This document shows positions 1 through 12,587 of a stretch of DNA of 64,000 nt, piece after piece. Within the stretch, counting starts at the first letter, position 1; every line of letters begins with the position of its first letter. The DNA comes from Hepsetus odoe (Eukaryota > Chordata > Actinopteri > Characiformes > Hepsetidae): NCBI GenBank assembly GCA_017165825.1, contig CM029387.1, positions 2,106,236 to 2,170,235 on the forward strand, written 5' to 3'. A program made the translations under genes and the position numbers. Under the pieces are notes generated by a model that worked only from the letters and a program-made list of their open reading frames with translations, did no database searches and was not told the DNA's origin.

Positions 1-330
1 AAACTAGTCCAGAAACATGCAGGTTGTAATAAAGATAAAGGTGGACACACTAAATTCTGAAACATCTTATATTTAAATGTTGATAAAAAGATCTGTTAGA
101 TGTGTTTCCTGCTTTTTGCTGATGCTGAAAAATAGATTTCTGTTTTGACTATAAATGAAATGTGTAAGATTTAGCAGAAATGTTTTACAGTTACTGACCA
201 CCAGTAGTGACCACATAGTCCGTCAGTGTGTAAATTTTCCATTCAGAGTTCAATGAACTCGTCTGTAGTTTGTCTTTAGGGACAAGTTGCTGAAAAGTTT
301 CTCACACTGCTCTTCTTATGGCATCTCCAG

Positions 331-3300
331 AGGCTCCAGACTCAACCAAAGCCTTGATGCTCACTGACGGAATGATAGACATTGTGGGCAGCATTGTGTT
401 CTCTAATTTGTCCAACATGAGTGTTTTGTCACTTAGCAACAATGTCATCTCTACAATCCTGGGTAATGCTTTCCAAAACCTCACTGTCCTCCGAACACTT
501 ATCCTGGACCACAACCATATCTCAAACCAGGCACTGGCTACATCAACCTTCTCCTGGCTCCATACCCTGGAAACCCTGCATTTGGGGAATAATGCTCTAA
601 AGCACATTGACGGTTCTTGGTTTCAAAGCACTAAGGCTTTGAAAACTCTCCTGCTGGAGGGGAACCTTCTGACCAGCGTGAATTCAAGCACATTTGCTTC
701 CTCTAACCTGAAAAACTTGGAAACTTTGGATTTGTCAGATAACCTTATTACATACCTGGACCAGAACAGCTTTCAAAACCTTCCACGCCTTAGAAGTCTG
801 GATCTGTCTCGTAACAGACTGCAGAATGCACCTGATGCCTTCTCCTACCTGTCCTCACTGTCAATGCTAAACCTGGACCTTAATCGCTGGAACTGTACCT
901 GTCAACTGAAAGAACTGGCTAAATTTCTCAACAGCTATATTCAGTCTCTGGACAGAGTGTTGTACAACGGGCAGAGGATGGCATGTGTTAGTTCAAATAA
1001 CCCAGCAGTGCAGACAGTGCTGGAGCTCACCGATGCAAACTGTGCACCAGCTAACAGCAACATCACAGTGACCGTTGTTACTGAGGGTTCAATCAAACCT
1101 CAGCGATATGCCAGAGATGTTGCCGTCACTGCTGTCTGTTCTTTACTGGGTGAGTGTTCATTCATCTTTCTTATGGGTTCAGTTCCCAGCTGTTCTCCCT
1201 GCATCTGCAATGTGTTTCCTCCTGAAGCCCCATTTCCCTCCCAAAGACATATACCTTATACCTGATATACCTGATATACTGGAGATGCTAAATCAACCCC
1301 TAGGTGTGACTGATTATCTGTGTCTCTTCCCTGTGAAGCATTGGTGACCTGTTCTTAATGTGACTCAGGAAATGGTAAATGTAATAAAAAAACAAGTAGT
1401 AAAATCAATACTGGTGAATAAAAGAAGGATCTAAGTTCAAATTAACATAAGTAAATTTAAAGTTAACATAAGTAAATAATGTAAAGAATAAAGATAAAAG
1501 TGTATACTTTATGTGGAAGCAGAGCCTATTGCCCCATAAATGGAAGGTCGGTTCAAGTCCCAGACCAGTAGGTTCACAGGAGGTATCCTTGAGCATAATG
1601 CCGTCCCCAACAGTTCTACCTGGGTGCAGGGTGTATGGTTGTTCCCTGCTTCACAGTGTGTGTGGGTTAAATGCAGAGAAACCACTTTGCTGTGGTGTTG
1701 TGTTGAGCGTTCACAATGACAAATAGCCACTTTCACTTCAAAGATAAGAGCAGAGGTACTGATTAATTAAAGGCAGTGGAAAATAAGGCAGTTTGTGGAA
1801 TTTTAAAACTGGGAACTGGGGCAGATCTGATCTCCATGGGGAGCTGGTCTCAGCAAGTAGCAGCATAAAAGCTGAAGGTCATTTCACCCTGTTTAGTTTC
1901 TGAAGTCCACTGGCTGACCAGCTCCAGGTGATCTAAGAAACCTACCAGGCTGAATCATCAAACATTTCAAAGATATTTTTAGGGTCCATTTGACAAATGA
2001 TTGCTTCAAAGTTTTCTGATTCTAATTTCTCTGTCACAGGCGGTGTTGGGATTACACTTGGGATATTTGCAATTCTCTACAGGGCACTGAGTAAGAGACT
2101 TTCACAGGAAAAGAATGTAGCTGAGGAACAATCCAGCCAGGGTTCTGCACAGTGGGACTTCTCTGAAGGCAAGCAGGCTCTCTCAATGGCATACTCACTT
2201 CATAACAGCAACTACAGAGGCCATCAGCCCTGGAGCAGAGAGAACGCTTCATATGACTTAAAGTCAGACACAGTAGAGAACCATTACATCTGCCACAACT
2301 GCAGCTCAACGATTCTCGGAACAGGGAACCCGGAGGGTGGATGGAAGAGAGAGACTTCACTGTCGAGACCCAATCATATAGGAATTCAACATAAGAGGCA
2401 GGGTGATTGGTCGACTCCTGCAGAGAGTAACCAGTGGAAAGACACTGAGACTGGCCACTCTCTTCTGCAATCGAGAATCAAAGGTGACCGAGTGAACTGA
2501 GGATATTTCAGATTTTCAGCCTGACTACTACTAACATTTTAATGTAGTCAGTCAGTTAGGACCATTATCAATGTCTTATTATCCTAAAGCCTGTTTTTCT
2601 GTTTGATTCACAGACATCAGAGCTCTAAGGCGCAGTGTCGTCAACCAACACCATCCTCACAGTCAAGAACGTGATCATGGAGCTTCAAAAGAGATGTCAA
2701 GCATAAGTATGCAACAGCTGGCACTAAGGAAGCATCTTTCAGTCACACAAAGACAAACATTTACACCTAAAGAACAAATGCATCAGAAAAAAAATGGGAA
2801 CTGCATTAATATTCCCACTGTGTTAAACCATGAACGTGAAGAATATGGGACATTACCCCTTCATCACACCTTTAACTGCTTACACTGCCATCAAACTTAT
2901 GACTACAGGCAGGCGGGGAATGAAAATCAATTTAGAAATCACACAAAGAGTACACTGCCCAGTGAAGAGAACGTTACTGAGGCTATTCTGTACAGAGACA
3001 GTTTAAGTTATAACCAGACTAATGTAGAAGGTCAAGCTAGAGAGCAGAGAAGTGTTACCTTTGATTTGTCAGGGGTCTTGGAGCAAGCCGTTAAGGTACC
3101 CAATCAAGCCAATGAAGGCTCTTACACTTTAAACAAGATCAAAATATCTAAAGTACCAGAAAGAAACCTTAAATCAGGCAAAGGTTCTGCTAAAGTTAGC
3201 ATTAGTGGCACACGAAGGTCTTCAAAAAGTGTGAAAAGCCATAAATCTGGATCTCAGTTGAAAAGGAAATTAAAAGTCAAGCTAAATCTGAACCCTCTTA

Positions 3301-4031
3301 GGAGAAACCGGGTTCAGTCCACATCCAGTCATGGCCCCAAGGAAGATGATGCTGATAGGATGTCCATAAAGAGCAAAAAATACAAAGCTAAGTTGAAAAA
3401 GGACAATGCTACTGATTCCAAATATAAATCCAAAAAAGACCAAACCAGCAAGATGTCCCCATCTTCTGAAAGCAAGACAATGAAGGAGTCCAAGCACTCT
3501 GACAACGAGAAAGACGACGAGACAGAAGCAGTGGAACCGGAGAGCAACCAAACATCATCTAACAGAGAACCATCAACAGACAATGACCAGGCATGCAGTG
3601 GGGACACCAGTAAGGACATTTCAAATGATCGGCGTGAGAATGTACAGGGTGACAGTAACTTTCCATCTGATGGAGGGATCCAAGACAATCAATTTCTGAG
3701 CACAAATCCAATAAATCTTAACAATAGCTCTGAAATCCTAATCCCACAAACCCACTCAGTTTCACTGATGCAAAGTTTAGATCTACAGCCACTCAGTGTG
3801 GTGACAACAGACCAACAAGCCATAGATCCAGACCTGAATTTGCCTTTGAGCTCTTTAGAAGACATCAGCGGTCCTCAAGAAATGGAGAAAAACTGCTCTC
3901 TCCCAGCACCCCCAGTTGTGCAGGAATATCTATCCTCAGGTGATGGCTCACCAAAGAGGAAGATAAGATTGATTATACCTGAGAAAACCTCCAACAGGCC
4001 TCAGACCGCATTGGAGAAGAAAATCAGATAG
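331..4031 (+). CDS. lrrc53: lrrc53, leucine-rich repeat-containing protein 53 (5' partial)
   Basis: Three exons: about 331-1149, 2040-2483 and 2614-4031 (stop TAA). Phases agree: the first junction joins CTG G to GC GGT, the second AAA G to AC ATC. Exon A encodes about seven LRRs (LxxLxLxxN pattern) and a C-terminal cap with a WNCTC motif. The A/B junction falls inside a hydrophobic stretch (VTAVCSLLGGVGITLGIFAI) that forms a single membrane span. The rest is a long cytosolic tail rich in Ser, Lys and Glu. A KLNLNPLRRNRV motif and the pattern DAFSYL..LNLDLNRWNCTC resemble human LRRC53 as I know it. An in-frame stop at 291-293 excludes reading upstream, and 329-330 is a good acceptor (pyrimidine-rich, CCAG), so the signal peptide and N-terminal cap should lie in an exon before the window. 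A start at ATG 318 would leave no signal peptide. About 893 residues are visible, shorter than the roughly 1250 of human. Function is unknown in the family. Confidence 0.85.
1150..2039 (+). other. lrrc53 intron between LRR exon and membrane-span exon
   Basis: Donor GTGAGT at 1150 and acceptor TCTGTCACAG ending at 2039. It holds one old SINE copy (see 1513-1740). The remainder is AT-rich with nothing recognised. Confidence 0.7.
1513..1740 (+). mobile_element. SINE family A, diverged copy
   Basis: A tRNA-derived SINE with a degraded head, then the family body (GTAGGTT, CCTTGAGCA, CCCTGCTTCACAGTGTGTG, GGTTAAATGCAGAG) and the typical 3' end CACTTTCACTTC. The family has about 20 copies in the window. 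Its best copies carry an A-box-like TGGCCTAGTGG and a B-box-like GGTTCGAACCC. Confidence 0.75.
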
Positions 4032-5157
4032 CATGTCCACCATTTACATTATGGTTGCTGCATAAGATCTGTTTTCTTTGTATTTCTGTGCGATATGTGA
4101 AAGAGGTATGACTATAAAGTACGCTGAGATTCTTTGAAGTTGGTTTGATTTTAATAATATAGAATTGTAACTATTTTTTATATTGCCTAATGTGTTCCCT
4201 ATTATATGAACTGGCTAATCCAGTCAGCCACTTAGCTCTGCCACAGTTGAATAGAAGCCATAACGCCCCCTGCACTTCCTGTCATAATGAACACAATCAT
4301 TTCAACATTATAGAACATTTTGTTTCAGAATTCAACTCATTCTTCGTTGCTTTATATGAAACACCGCCAGCCGAACCTTGTAAAGGTATAGGAGGCTTGT
4401 AACAAATGGCTTTTATGTATTGTTTCTACAGTGACTCTTCTGTAAAGAGTCAATACAACTGCTGCTCTAATTCACAGCCAGGGACTTATCTCCTACTTCC
4501 AGAAGAACTAGAGATTCATTTTCTCTCACAAAATAGGTCCCACTCAGAAGATGTTTGGCTAGTTCCTCTTTCTAATTATGTTGGTGGTTAATCTGAGACT
4601 GTAGGACATCTATCCAGCTCCTGAAGGCCTGAAAATTCAGTTTGATATGTTGTTCCCATATATAAAAGAGGATCTGAACTAAAAGAGAATGAACTAAGGG
4701 GGTGCTGGGGGTCTAGTGGCAGGATACTTGTCTACAGACCAAGAGGTTGCAGGTTCGATTCCCCCCTCCAGCACTACCGTCATTGGGTTCCTGAGCAAAA
4801 TCCCTTAACCCCATGATGCTCCAGGGGGACTGTCCCTGTTATTAGGAATTGGAAGTGGCTCTGGATAAGAGTGTCTCCAAAATGCTGTAAATATAAACTT
4901 AAAAAAAATTTTTTTAATCAAATGACCAATGAGTTGCTCCCCACAAAATACACACACTTCTGTTCAATCCAAAGGCCAAGAGTTGTTAAAATACAACTTG
5001 GATAACAGCGGCACAAAGTGTTATCTTTGAAGAATCACTTCTCTTTATGGGCCTCTGATAAGCCCGCCATAAAACACATTCACGCCAAGGCAGGGACTTG
5101 ACTTTCCTCAGATTCACCGAATTAGGCAAAGACACATAGACCGCACCGTTCAGCAAA
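4032..5157. other. lrrc53-fam151a intergenic region
   Basis: Runs from the lrrc53 stop to the fam151a start. No canonical AATAAA is visible after lrrc53. It holds one SINE B copy (4698-4895), a TATATAAAAG string near 4659 and a CCAAT near 4926. These could belong to the fam151a promoter, but the SINE lies between TATA and ATG, so the transcription start is uncertain. Confidence 0.5.
4698..4895 (+). mobile_element. SINE family B (tRNA head, L2-like tail)
   Basis: A-box-like GGTCTAGTGG, B-box GGTTCGATTCC, then the body CCAGGGGGACTGTCCCTG and the tail GCTCTGGATAAGAGTGTCT followed by AAATGCTGTAAAT. The tail resembles the 3' ends shared by fish L2-clade LINEs and their SINEs. Confidence 0.85.
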
Positions 5158-8100
5158 ATGGAGGAGAGAAAGGAAAAAAGAGAAAGAAATGAACCAGATT
5201 GGGATGAGGACGAAGAAAAGAAAGCCAAGACTTTCCTGGGGATTTTCACCAGAGAGCAGTTCACCATGCTGTGTGTTGCGCTGGGTCTACTCCTGCTGCT
5301 GCTGGTCATCACCGTAACCTCAGTGGTTGTGACTGTGAATTCAGGTACAGACATAAGTAACTGAATTCAATTTTTGTTATTTTTCTGATACTAGATTTTA
5401 TGTAATTTACTTATAATTTAAAACAAGAGCTCAATAATCAAAACAGTTATTGTAATTGTTATATGTACATATAGTTAAATGATTACAGTTATTTTTGTGG
5501 AAAGATGCCTCAGAACTGAAGCTAAAATATGAATAAACATATATATGCATATATTCTACAGAATATATGCCTTCACTTATAGCAGTAATATATCACAACC
5601 ATCTTGTGTGGATCTCCAGCAGAATTGTGCTTATTTGACTGATTTTAGTGCTTCTACACATGGTTGCATGCTGAACATTGGACTTACAGGGTATCACTAC
5701 CTTTGCACATCCTCAGGAAGCTCAGAGACCATGTTATCGTTCCCTACGGATGGAGATATGCTAGAATTCCTCCTCCAAAATGGAGAGATTCAGGGGAAGG
5801 ATGGGCTGTATGCCACATGGTACCACTCTGCAAACAGCAAAGAAGACATGAACAAAGCCCTGGAGAGTAAATAGTACTTTTTACCTTCTCATGTCCATGT
5901 TTTCCAGCTGTAGCAACACTATAATATCATATTGTGACATCACGTTGAAGACAACATCATTTAACTGCTATATGTTAAGAGCGCTATCTAGATTGACGGT
6001 TACGAGATAAGCTGGGACTCTACTGCAATGTCCCCGAGGCTCTCATCTAAAATAACTTGCGTGCTGCTGCCACCCATTTCTCAGGTGGAGTCATGATTCT
6101 GGAGGCTGATGTGAATGTTGAAGGCCATAACACTGTCAATGAAACCAATATTCCAATCATGGCCCATCCTCCAGATGTCTACAGCGACAACACTTTGGAA
6201 GAGTGGCTGGATGCTGTGCTCAAATCTAAGAAAGGTGAGGAATCAGTAGTAGAAATGTAGAAGCTTTAAATGCATTGTTTTTGGTTCCTAGTAACCATTG
6301 TTTGTCTTCTAAACAGGAATAAAACTTGACTTTAAAAGTCTACAAGCTGTGGAGCCTTCACTAGATCTTCTGAGGATCAAGAATCAAACAGGAATCAACC
6401 GTCCAGTGTGGATAAATGCAGATATACTCCCTGGACCAAATGTTCCCAATTTCTGGCCTGTGGTCAATGCCTCTGAGTTAGTGCCACATAAATAAGCATT
6501 ACAAACTTAAAGAATTAGAAAACATAATATAAATATGTAGTTAATATTTAAGTGAGTAGTAAAGAAAAACAAAAAAACAAAAAAACTTGCACTAGTGGGG
6601 GTTTATTGGTTAGAGACTAGTGGGTAAAAAGCGTAGGCTGTATTTGATTGAGTCTCACTGTGTGCCGTGTTTCACAATGACAGTTAGTCACTTTCACTTC
6701 ATTATGAAATTAACAATGAACTGCCAGTTTATTAGGTACACAGTGAGCAAAAACCTTTGAAAGTGAAAGTGACATACTATATTACATCATTGTACTTTCC
6801 TATATTGTACCAAAAAAAAGTACTTAAACAATAGCAGAACCACTTTTAGAGGGTTCGTTCAAACACCTCAATTTTTCCTTCATTATTGATTAAAATTATT
6901 TCATCAAGGCAAAATAATTTAATCAAATTATTGGATTGTGCCTGCTTGTTGAAAGGACCATGAGACTGTGCAATGACTGCGCAGTGAAGGAACAAACTTG
7001 ACCAATGACGTTTAGACTCATTATGGCGATTCTGTGGTCAGGCATGGATGGAGCCATCAAACAGGCAACCTTGTGCATAGACTTCATGTTAAGGGCCTTC
7101 AGACTAAATGCATAATAAGTTTCCCTTCTTTGAACCTACCAGGTTCCTTGATGTCATTCAGAGGAAGTTTCCTGATGTCACCATATCACCAGGCTGGAAG
7201 GTTCTTTATGTACCACTTTTCCCCAACGTGACGTACACACAAGCCATGGTGGAGAAAATGTATGACACTGTCAAACACCTTCCCCAGAAAATCACCTTTC
7301 CTGTTTTGGCAGTCATGGCCAAGAATGGATGGCCACATCTCAGCTGGCTCCTCCGCCAGTCTTCCAGGTATTTTTTCTCCATCTTTTTGAACGTTATCCT
7401 ACACACATAACAGAGATGCTCACTCATGGAAGTTTAGGACACCGTAAATCCTAAATAAGTTTTTTGCAATTGTGGAGCATGGACAATGATTAAATGATCA
7501 CTATGTAAGCTGAAAGTCTTGTGCCATTAGCACAGTGAAATTCCATTATGTGGATAAGGCCTCGTCCTAGGACACTGCAGACATAAATGCAGGAGAAGGA
7601 AAGTAGTGTTTACCCGCTCTGCTGCTCACATTTTCCTGCTGGTCCAGGGGATTGAACCCCCAACCTTCCCTTCCAGCTGTAGTCCCTTCTCTCTAAGCAT
7701 TAGACCATGGTTGTTCCAGGTTTGGGGTAAGCGCTTCACTGAGATCCCACTAGGTAGTTCACTTTACACTTTGGAGAAATGGAAGAGCCTATGAATCAGT
7801 ATTAGGGAATGACATTTAGGCCTTTTTCTGGAAGCTGATAAATAAATAAAGCAGTATTTTATCTATATTACTCCTTGATGTGTTCCAGGTTCAGTTTAAC
7901 TTTGTGGCAAGGAGAAGAGAATCCAACTGTTAATGACCTTCTCTTCATCAGAGACAACAGCAACCCTCAGCGCATCTATTATGACATCTATGAGCCTGTG
8001 CTGTCCCAGTTTAAAGAGGCCTCAAGTGAGTTTCTTCCAAAGCTTTCCACCATAACACTTTTTATAGGATACCCAGCTTTTATAAGCTGACCATGATCTT

Positions 8101-9063
8101 CTGCATTGCTCAGGGCTCAGAGATCGACCCAGAAGGTTCTACCCTGGTGGGGATATAGTGGACTATTTCAAGCCAGTGAACAACGATGGATTAAGCATCC
8201 TATGGGAGACTGTGACTGATAAAGACTCTTTGCTGTCTATCCTTGAAGGTATGATAGATGTGAAGGAGTTTCTGAATTCATGGAAAGTACTTTGCAGGCA
8301 TGTTAAGTAAACACTAATTTCTTCTTGTTTCGTTTCCAAAGTTCCAGACTTTCTTGCATTTGCAAAGCATTGTTGATTTGACATAGTCTGTTTGAGTATG
8401 TTTGTGGTATGTGGCAAATATTTATTTATTTATTTATTTTTTTTTTAAGATAGCCCTGGTGGGATGCTTGTGATTCCTATAATATCTGGGTCAGGAAAGC
8501 CTGAGATTCCAGTGGTTGAAGACTCCCAACCAGAGCTGCCTCTTAAAGACTGCTTGGAACTGATCTTGGCCTCCAAGAAGTCATGGGGCATCTACCTGAG
8601 AGTGAAGTCTCAAAGCCAACTGGCTGTCTCACTGCAGATCCTCAGACAGGCCTTTGATAGCGACCTACTCCACCACCCAGCCTGGCTCAACATGGAAGTG
8701 GCTCATGGAGCCTTCAACATCCAAGGCTACATCACAGGCCAAGAGCTTCTGAGGATCATTCAGCAGAACTTTCCGTTCATGACTATTGCTCCAAGCTGGC
8801 CTAGAGAGGTTCTTCATCAGGGTTATACCTCCCAGCTGGTGGAGGACATGATGGAGTGTTTCCATCAGGCTGTCTCACTGCAGTTGCAGGCTGTCCACCT
8901 GAACAAGTCAGAAGCTGGATTTCTAAGACTTCTTCAAAGTCAGCCACGTTTCTCTCTCACAGTGGAGGACAGGGCAGCGGTTAAAGGACATGGACATTCA
9001 TATGTGACATCTATTTATAAAGGAAATAGACAAAGGACCTTTTTCAGCATGCCAAATGCCTAA
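5158..9063 (+). CDS. fam151a: fam151a, FAM151 member A (menorin-like) membrane protein
   Basis: Eight coding exons: 5158-5344, 5717-5866, 6085-6234, 6317-6476, 7143-7367, 7889-8025, 8114-8248, 8450-9063. All phases agree and give 585 aa, equal to the human protein as I recall it. An acidic, lysine-rich cytosolic N-terminus is followed by one membrane span (about residues 36-58, LGLLLLLLVITVTSVVV), so it is probably a type II protein. Two FAM151/DUF2181 domains follow: the first about 75-330 (TWYHSANSK, LEADVNVEG, IMAHPP, KLDFK, SPGW, YTQAMVEKM, SLTLWQ), the second about 385-585 (APSWP, RGVLHQGY-like region). The fold is related to glycerophosphodiester phosphodiesterases, and the EADVNVEG and KLDFK segments would line that pocket, but activity is not established. 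The exon 2 acceptor is ambiguous: 5690 also fits the phase and adds nine residues. The gene is tail-to-tail with acot11, as in human. Confidence 0.93.
6586..6702 (+). mobile_element. SINE family A, internally deleted fragment
   Basis: Lies in fam151a intron 4 (6477-7142). The head (GTTTATTGGTTAGAGACTAGTGG) is joined to the 3' part (TGTGCCGTGTTTCACAATGACAG, CACTTTCACTTC) with the middle missing. The rest of this intron is AT-rich with nothing recognised. Confidence 0.6.
7565..7715 (-). mobile_element. Decayed tRNA-derived SINE fragment
   Basis: Reverse-strand B-box-like sequence (GATTGAACCCCC) followed by AAGCATTAGACCATGG, the complement of a SINE head. It lies in fam151a intron 5 (7368-7888). 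Too worn to assign to a family; the rest of the intron holds nothing recognised. Confidence 0.45.
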
Positions 9064-9149
9064 AGGTGGCATCTATCATGACTGACTAAAGCTGGTTGGC
9101 AGTCAAACTTTAAAATCAAGAGGTTTTTTGAATCTTTAATTCACATTAC

Positions 9150-9155
9150 AATAAA
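9150..9155 (+). terminator. fam151a polyadenylation signal
   Basis: AATAAA lies 87 bases after the fam151a stop codon, giving a short 3' UTR. Confidence 0.8.
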
Positions 9156-9235
9156 GCTGTTTATTAAAGTGCATTTGCTGAATTTGGCTCCTTTTAAAGA
9201 TCATATTGGAGGGAAAGACGAAAAATATGCAAATC

Positions 9236-10112
9236 CATCACTTTAATAATCATTTTTATTTATATAGCACCTTTCTCAAACCCAAGGTCCCTTTACAGAG
9301 CAGAAGATAAAGCAATATAAATCAAAACCGTTAACAAACAAAACACAAAAGACAGTGAAACAAAGAAACAGCAGAATTAAAAATCAAGAGTGGGGGAGAA
9401 GATGAAAAGCACAGACTGAATAGATATGTTTTCAGCTGAGTTTTGAAGAGAGGCAGAGAGGACGTTAGGTGGAAGTTTTGAGGGAATTCCAGAGTTTAGG
9501 GGCAGCAACGCTAAATGATCTAACCTGAATTTAGAAACTGTGAGTAACCCGGTACCGGAGGAGCGCAGTGAGCGGGTTGGAGTGTATGAATGGAGTAATT
9601 CAGTGAGTTATGAAGGAGCAGATCTTTAAACGTGATGAGAAGCAGCTTGTACCGAATACAGTCTGATCTGGGCGGCCAGTGAAGTTTGTGGAGAACGGGA
9701 GTGATGTGTTCGGATTTTTGAAGATGAGAACAGGAGCTGCAGAGTTCTGTACATACTGGAGCCTGGCTAACGTTCTAGTTGGGAGACCAAAGAGTAAAGC
9801 GTTACAGTAATTGAGAAGCGAAGTTATAAAAGCATGAATAAGTGTTTCTGCGTCCTTCAATTAAAGTGACGAGCGGAGACGTGAGATGTTTCGGAGGTGA
9901 AAGAAAGCATTTTTCACAACTGTGTTTAAGTGAGAGTCAAATGATGGAGCGGGATCGAATAGATCACTTAAATTCGGGACATTGGGTGAGGTGTAACAAG
10001 AGCATTATCATAGGATAAACTGAAATTTTGGAGTTTAGTGATGAGAACCTTGGAGCCAATTAATAAAAGTTCTGTTTTGTCTGTGTTAAGCTTTAGAAAG
10101 TTTGAGGTGAGC
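9236..10112 (-). mobile_element. L2/CR1-clade LINE, 3' part of reverse transcriptase and 3' end
   Basis: On the minus strand, pieces of a non-LTR reverse transcriptase C-terminal region appear, such as NTDKTELLLIGSK and later LIHAFITSLLNYCNALLFGL and LQYVQNSAA, typical of L2-like elements. Frameshifts and stops break the frame, so it is dead. Its 3' end (plus-strand TTTTATTTATATAGCACCTTTCT near 9253) is the common fish LINE tail. It lies between the fam151a and acot11 3' ends. Confidence 0.85.
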
Positions 10113-10129
10113 ACTTAACATGTCTTCGC

Positions 10130-10360
10130 TGTTGATAGAGCATGATGGCCTGCATTTTCGATCAACTCATAGCTTTTCTTTTCTTTGCACAAACATCCTG
10201 CACTTTTATCTATTACATTGTTTCCTTTCATTATATGAAGTTATTCTAATTTAATTTTATTTTTAGCCTTCTTTATTATTTGTATGAATTACTTTATCTT
10301 TGTAAAGCGCACTGAATGATCTCTATGTACAATAAAGTATACAAATAGTATTGCCTTGCC
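10130..10360 (+). mobile_element. Second LINE 3'-end fragment
   Basis: TTTGTAAAGCGCACTGAATG followed by CTATGTACAATAAAGTATACAAATA and a short imperfect TTGCCTTGCC/TTGCCTGG end: a LINE-like 3' terminus in the opposite orientation to the neighbouring L2 fragment. Confidence 0.55.
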
Positions 10361-11234
10361 TTACTCTTGCCTGGGGAACCCTTGGTTGGGTGTTCTTCTA
10401 CCTTAGTCTGTTAAAAACTCTTATGTCATCATAAATCACAACAAATGTTACTAATACTAATATTAACATGATGACTCAGATGTAAAAAAATATTATTACC
10501 CTACCTTCTTCAATAAGGGTTTCTACAGCAGTGATGACATGGTGTTTAGAGACTAGGGACCACCACTGGTGCCTCAACCAGAGGTACTGTGCATAGTAAT
10601 ACATTATTATTGGTAATAATGGAAATAATAATAATATAGTAGTAATAATAACACTATTATTTTGCTACATTACAACTAGAAGCATGTTCATTAAACATTT
10701 TAGCGTTCGGTTAAATCAGCAAGGCAGCTAGAAAACGTTTCCAGACTCTGATTATGAGAGGTTTTGCTCTCAGGCTGGACGTGAGAGAGGTTATTGTGAA
10801 AGGGTAACTCTGTGTTCCCATTCCCAATTTGTTTGATAATTAAAAATTATTTTTAATTCTGGCTCACTTTATAACATGCTGTGTCATGAACGAACGAGGC
10901 AATGATCAAAATTAGAGTAGTAAGGAAGGTCAAGGATTTTGCGTTATACAAGTTTAGAACCTTTCCTTTCAGAGATGACTAGTCTGAGGATACTCATGGT
11001 GTCATTGTCATTATCATTATTGAAAAAGAAAGGTCTACTCATCCCTTCCTAATTAGCTGATTAGTTCGGATATTTCAAGAAATTTGAACCCCAGAGAATG
11101 TGCTCATTCAGTTAGTCTTATTTTAAATGTTAATTAACAGATCCTTCACAGAAAATAAAAACACACGCGATCATACATTCAGTTTTTGAATTCTCATATA
11201 CAATATTTCAAACTTCTAGACATTGAATATTAGT
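10361..11234. other. fam151a-acot11 intergenic spacer
   Basis: AT-rich sequence with a short AATAAT-type tract near 10600-10660. No gene, RNA or intact element recognised. Confidence 0.5.
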
Positions 11235-11240
11235 TTTATT
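11235..11240 (-). terminator. acot11 polyadenylation signal
   Basis: AATAAA on the minus strand (TTTATT on plus), about 100 bases downstream of the acot11 stop at 11343-11345. Confidence 0.7.
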
Positions 11241-11342
11241 CCCATAAGGACAAACATAAAATGCCCAAAATCATACCATTAGTGTTCTCTTTGTAAACAC
11301 TCCTGTTAATAAAGCGAGTAGGCATTAAAAAGCACCGGGACA

Positions 11343-12535
11343 CTACAGTCTAGCTTCAGAGAGGACAGAAGGTTCGGCTCTGTTCTCCAGCAGGTACTGA
11401 TGGCAGGACATGAAGGTGGAGTAGAAACTGGAGGAAAGTCCAGCGATGTCTGTGGAGATGTACGGCAACACCCCTGGATTGGTCTGGTTAAAGTAATTGA
11501 TCTGAAGATGAAATTTCAGCAATTTACTAAAAATCTACACCCAATGGGGCAGTAATGGGCTTTGAAGGTTTGCTCTAGGGCACTTTAGCCAACGATACGG
11601 TAGTAGGACAGTGTTTTTTAGTCATCTCTCACATTCACACACACACACACACACACCTTTTTTTCATTATGGGTCTGGGAATTCATCTGGAAATTTTTGG
11701 TTTCTCCATAGTTTATGCAACAAGCATGTTTATCTTTCCAAAGAGGGTTCAATACTTTTACAAGGCACTTTGTCTTATTATATTAGATCATGTGACTTCC
11801 TCAGCTCTCACCTTGGATTCCGTTTTGGAGACCTCGTAAATGGTAAATCCAGCACAGAGCACCTCGCCTCTGTTGAAGTCGTCAGCAGGGGGGTGTGTGG
11901 GGAGGGTGACTGAGCGTAGGGCGACGACATACGGATCCCTAATTTAACAAACACCATGTCAGGTACAGACGATGGAAATGAAAAAGGTGTCAAGAAACCT
12001 TTCACTGTTCTGCGTTTTGCTCACCCGCTGTCGCAGGGTGCTCTTCTGGAGGCCAGCAGGATGAAGTCCTGGGCTTTTCCCCCTTCGCTGACTGAAGGAG
12101 CGACAACACGATAGATCAGATCATCCTCATCAACCTGCACTATCAGCTCACACTGCCTGCTCATGACAACGAAAACAAAAAGGTACTTTTTAGTGCATTA
12201 AAGGAATTGTTCATTTTTCAGCCTAAGCTGCATGTGATCAATTGCCAAATCTATAAAATAAAAAATAATCATAATAATTGCATAAACTTAGAAAAGAACA
12301 AAAGACCTGCTACAATAAATTCTACCATTTATACCAAGAATGTATCTTGTTGAAGGAGTTAAAAATAGGGGCGGGGCAGTGGCACAGTGGGTAGCTCGAT
12401 TCCCAGGCGGGGAGACCCGAGTCCTCTCTGTGTGGAGTGGACATGTTCTCCCCATGTCTGTGTGTGTCTGGTTTCCACCCACCATCCAAAGACCTGCACA
12501 TCAGGTGGACTGGAGATGCAAAATTGCCCATAGGG

Positions 12536-12587
<52 letters not shown>

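Noticed and set aside
1075..1347. Frame running past the lrrc53 donor at 1150
   Set aside because: Read-through of the intron. The splice to 2040 completes a membrane span and keeps frame.
4659..4668. TATATAAAAG as the fam151a TATA box
   Set aside because: A SINE lies between it and the start codon, and it is about 490 bases away, so the link is too weak to call.
4698..4895. tRNA gene
   Set aside because: A- and B-box-like sequences are present, but no cloverleaf can be formed and the sequence continues into a SINE body; the same holds for the family A heads.
9600..9860. Host gene on the minus strand near the fam151a end
   Set aside because: The sequence LIHAFITSLLNYCNALLFGL is typical of an L2-clade reverse transcriptase, with frame breaks.
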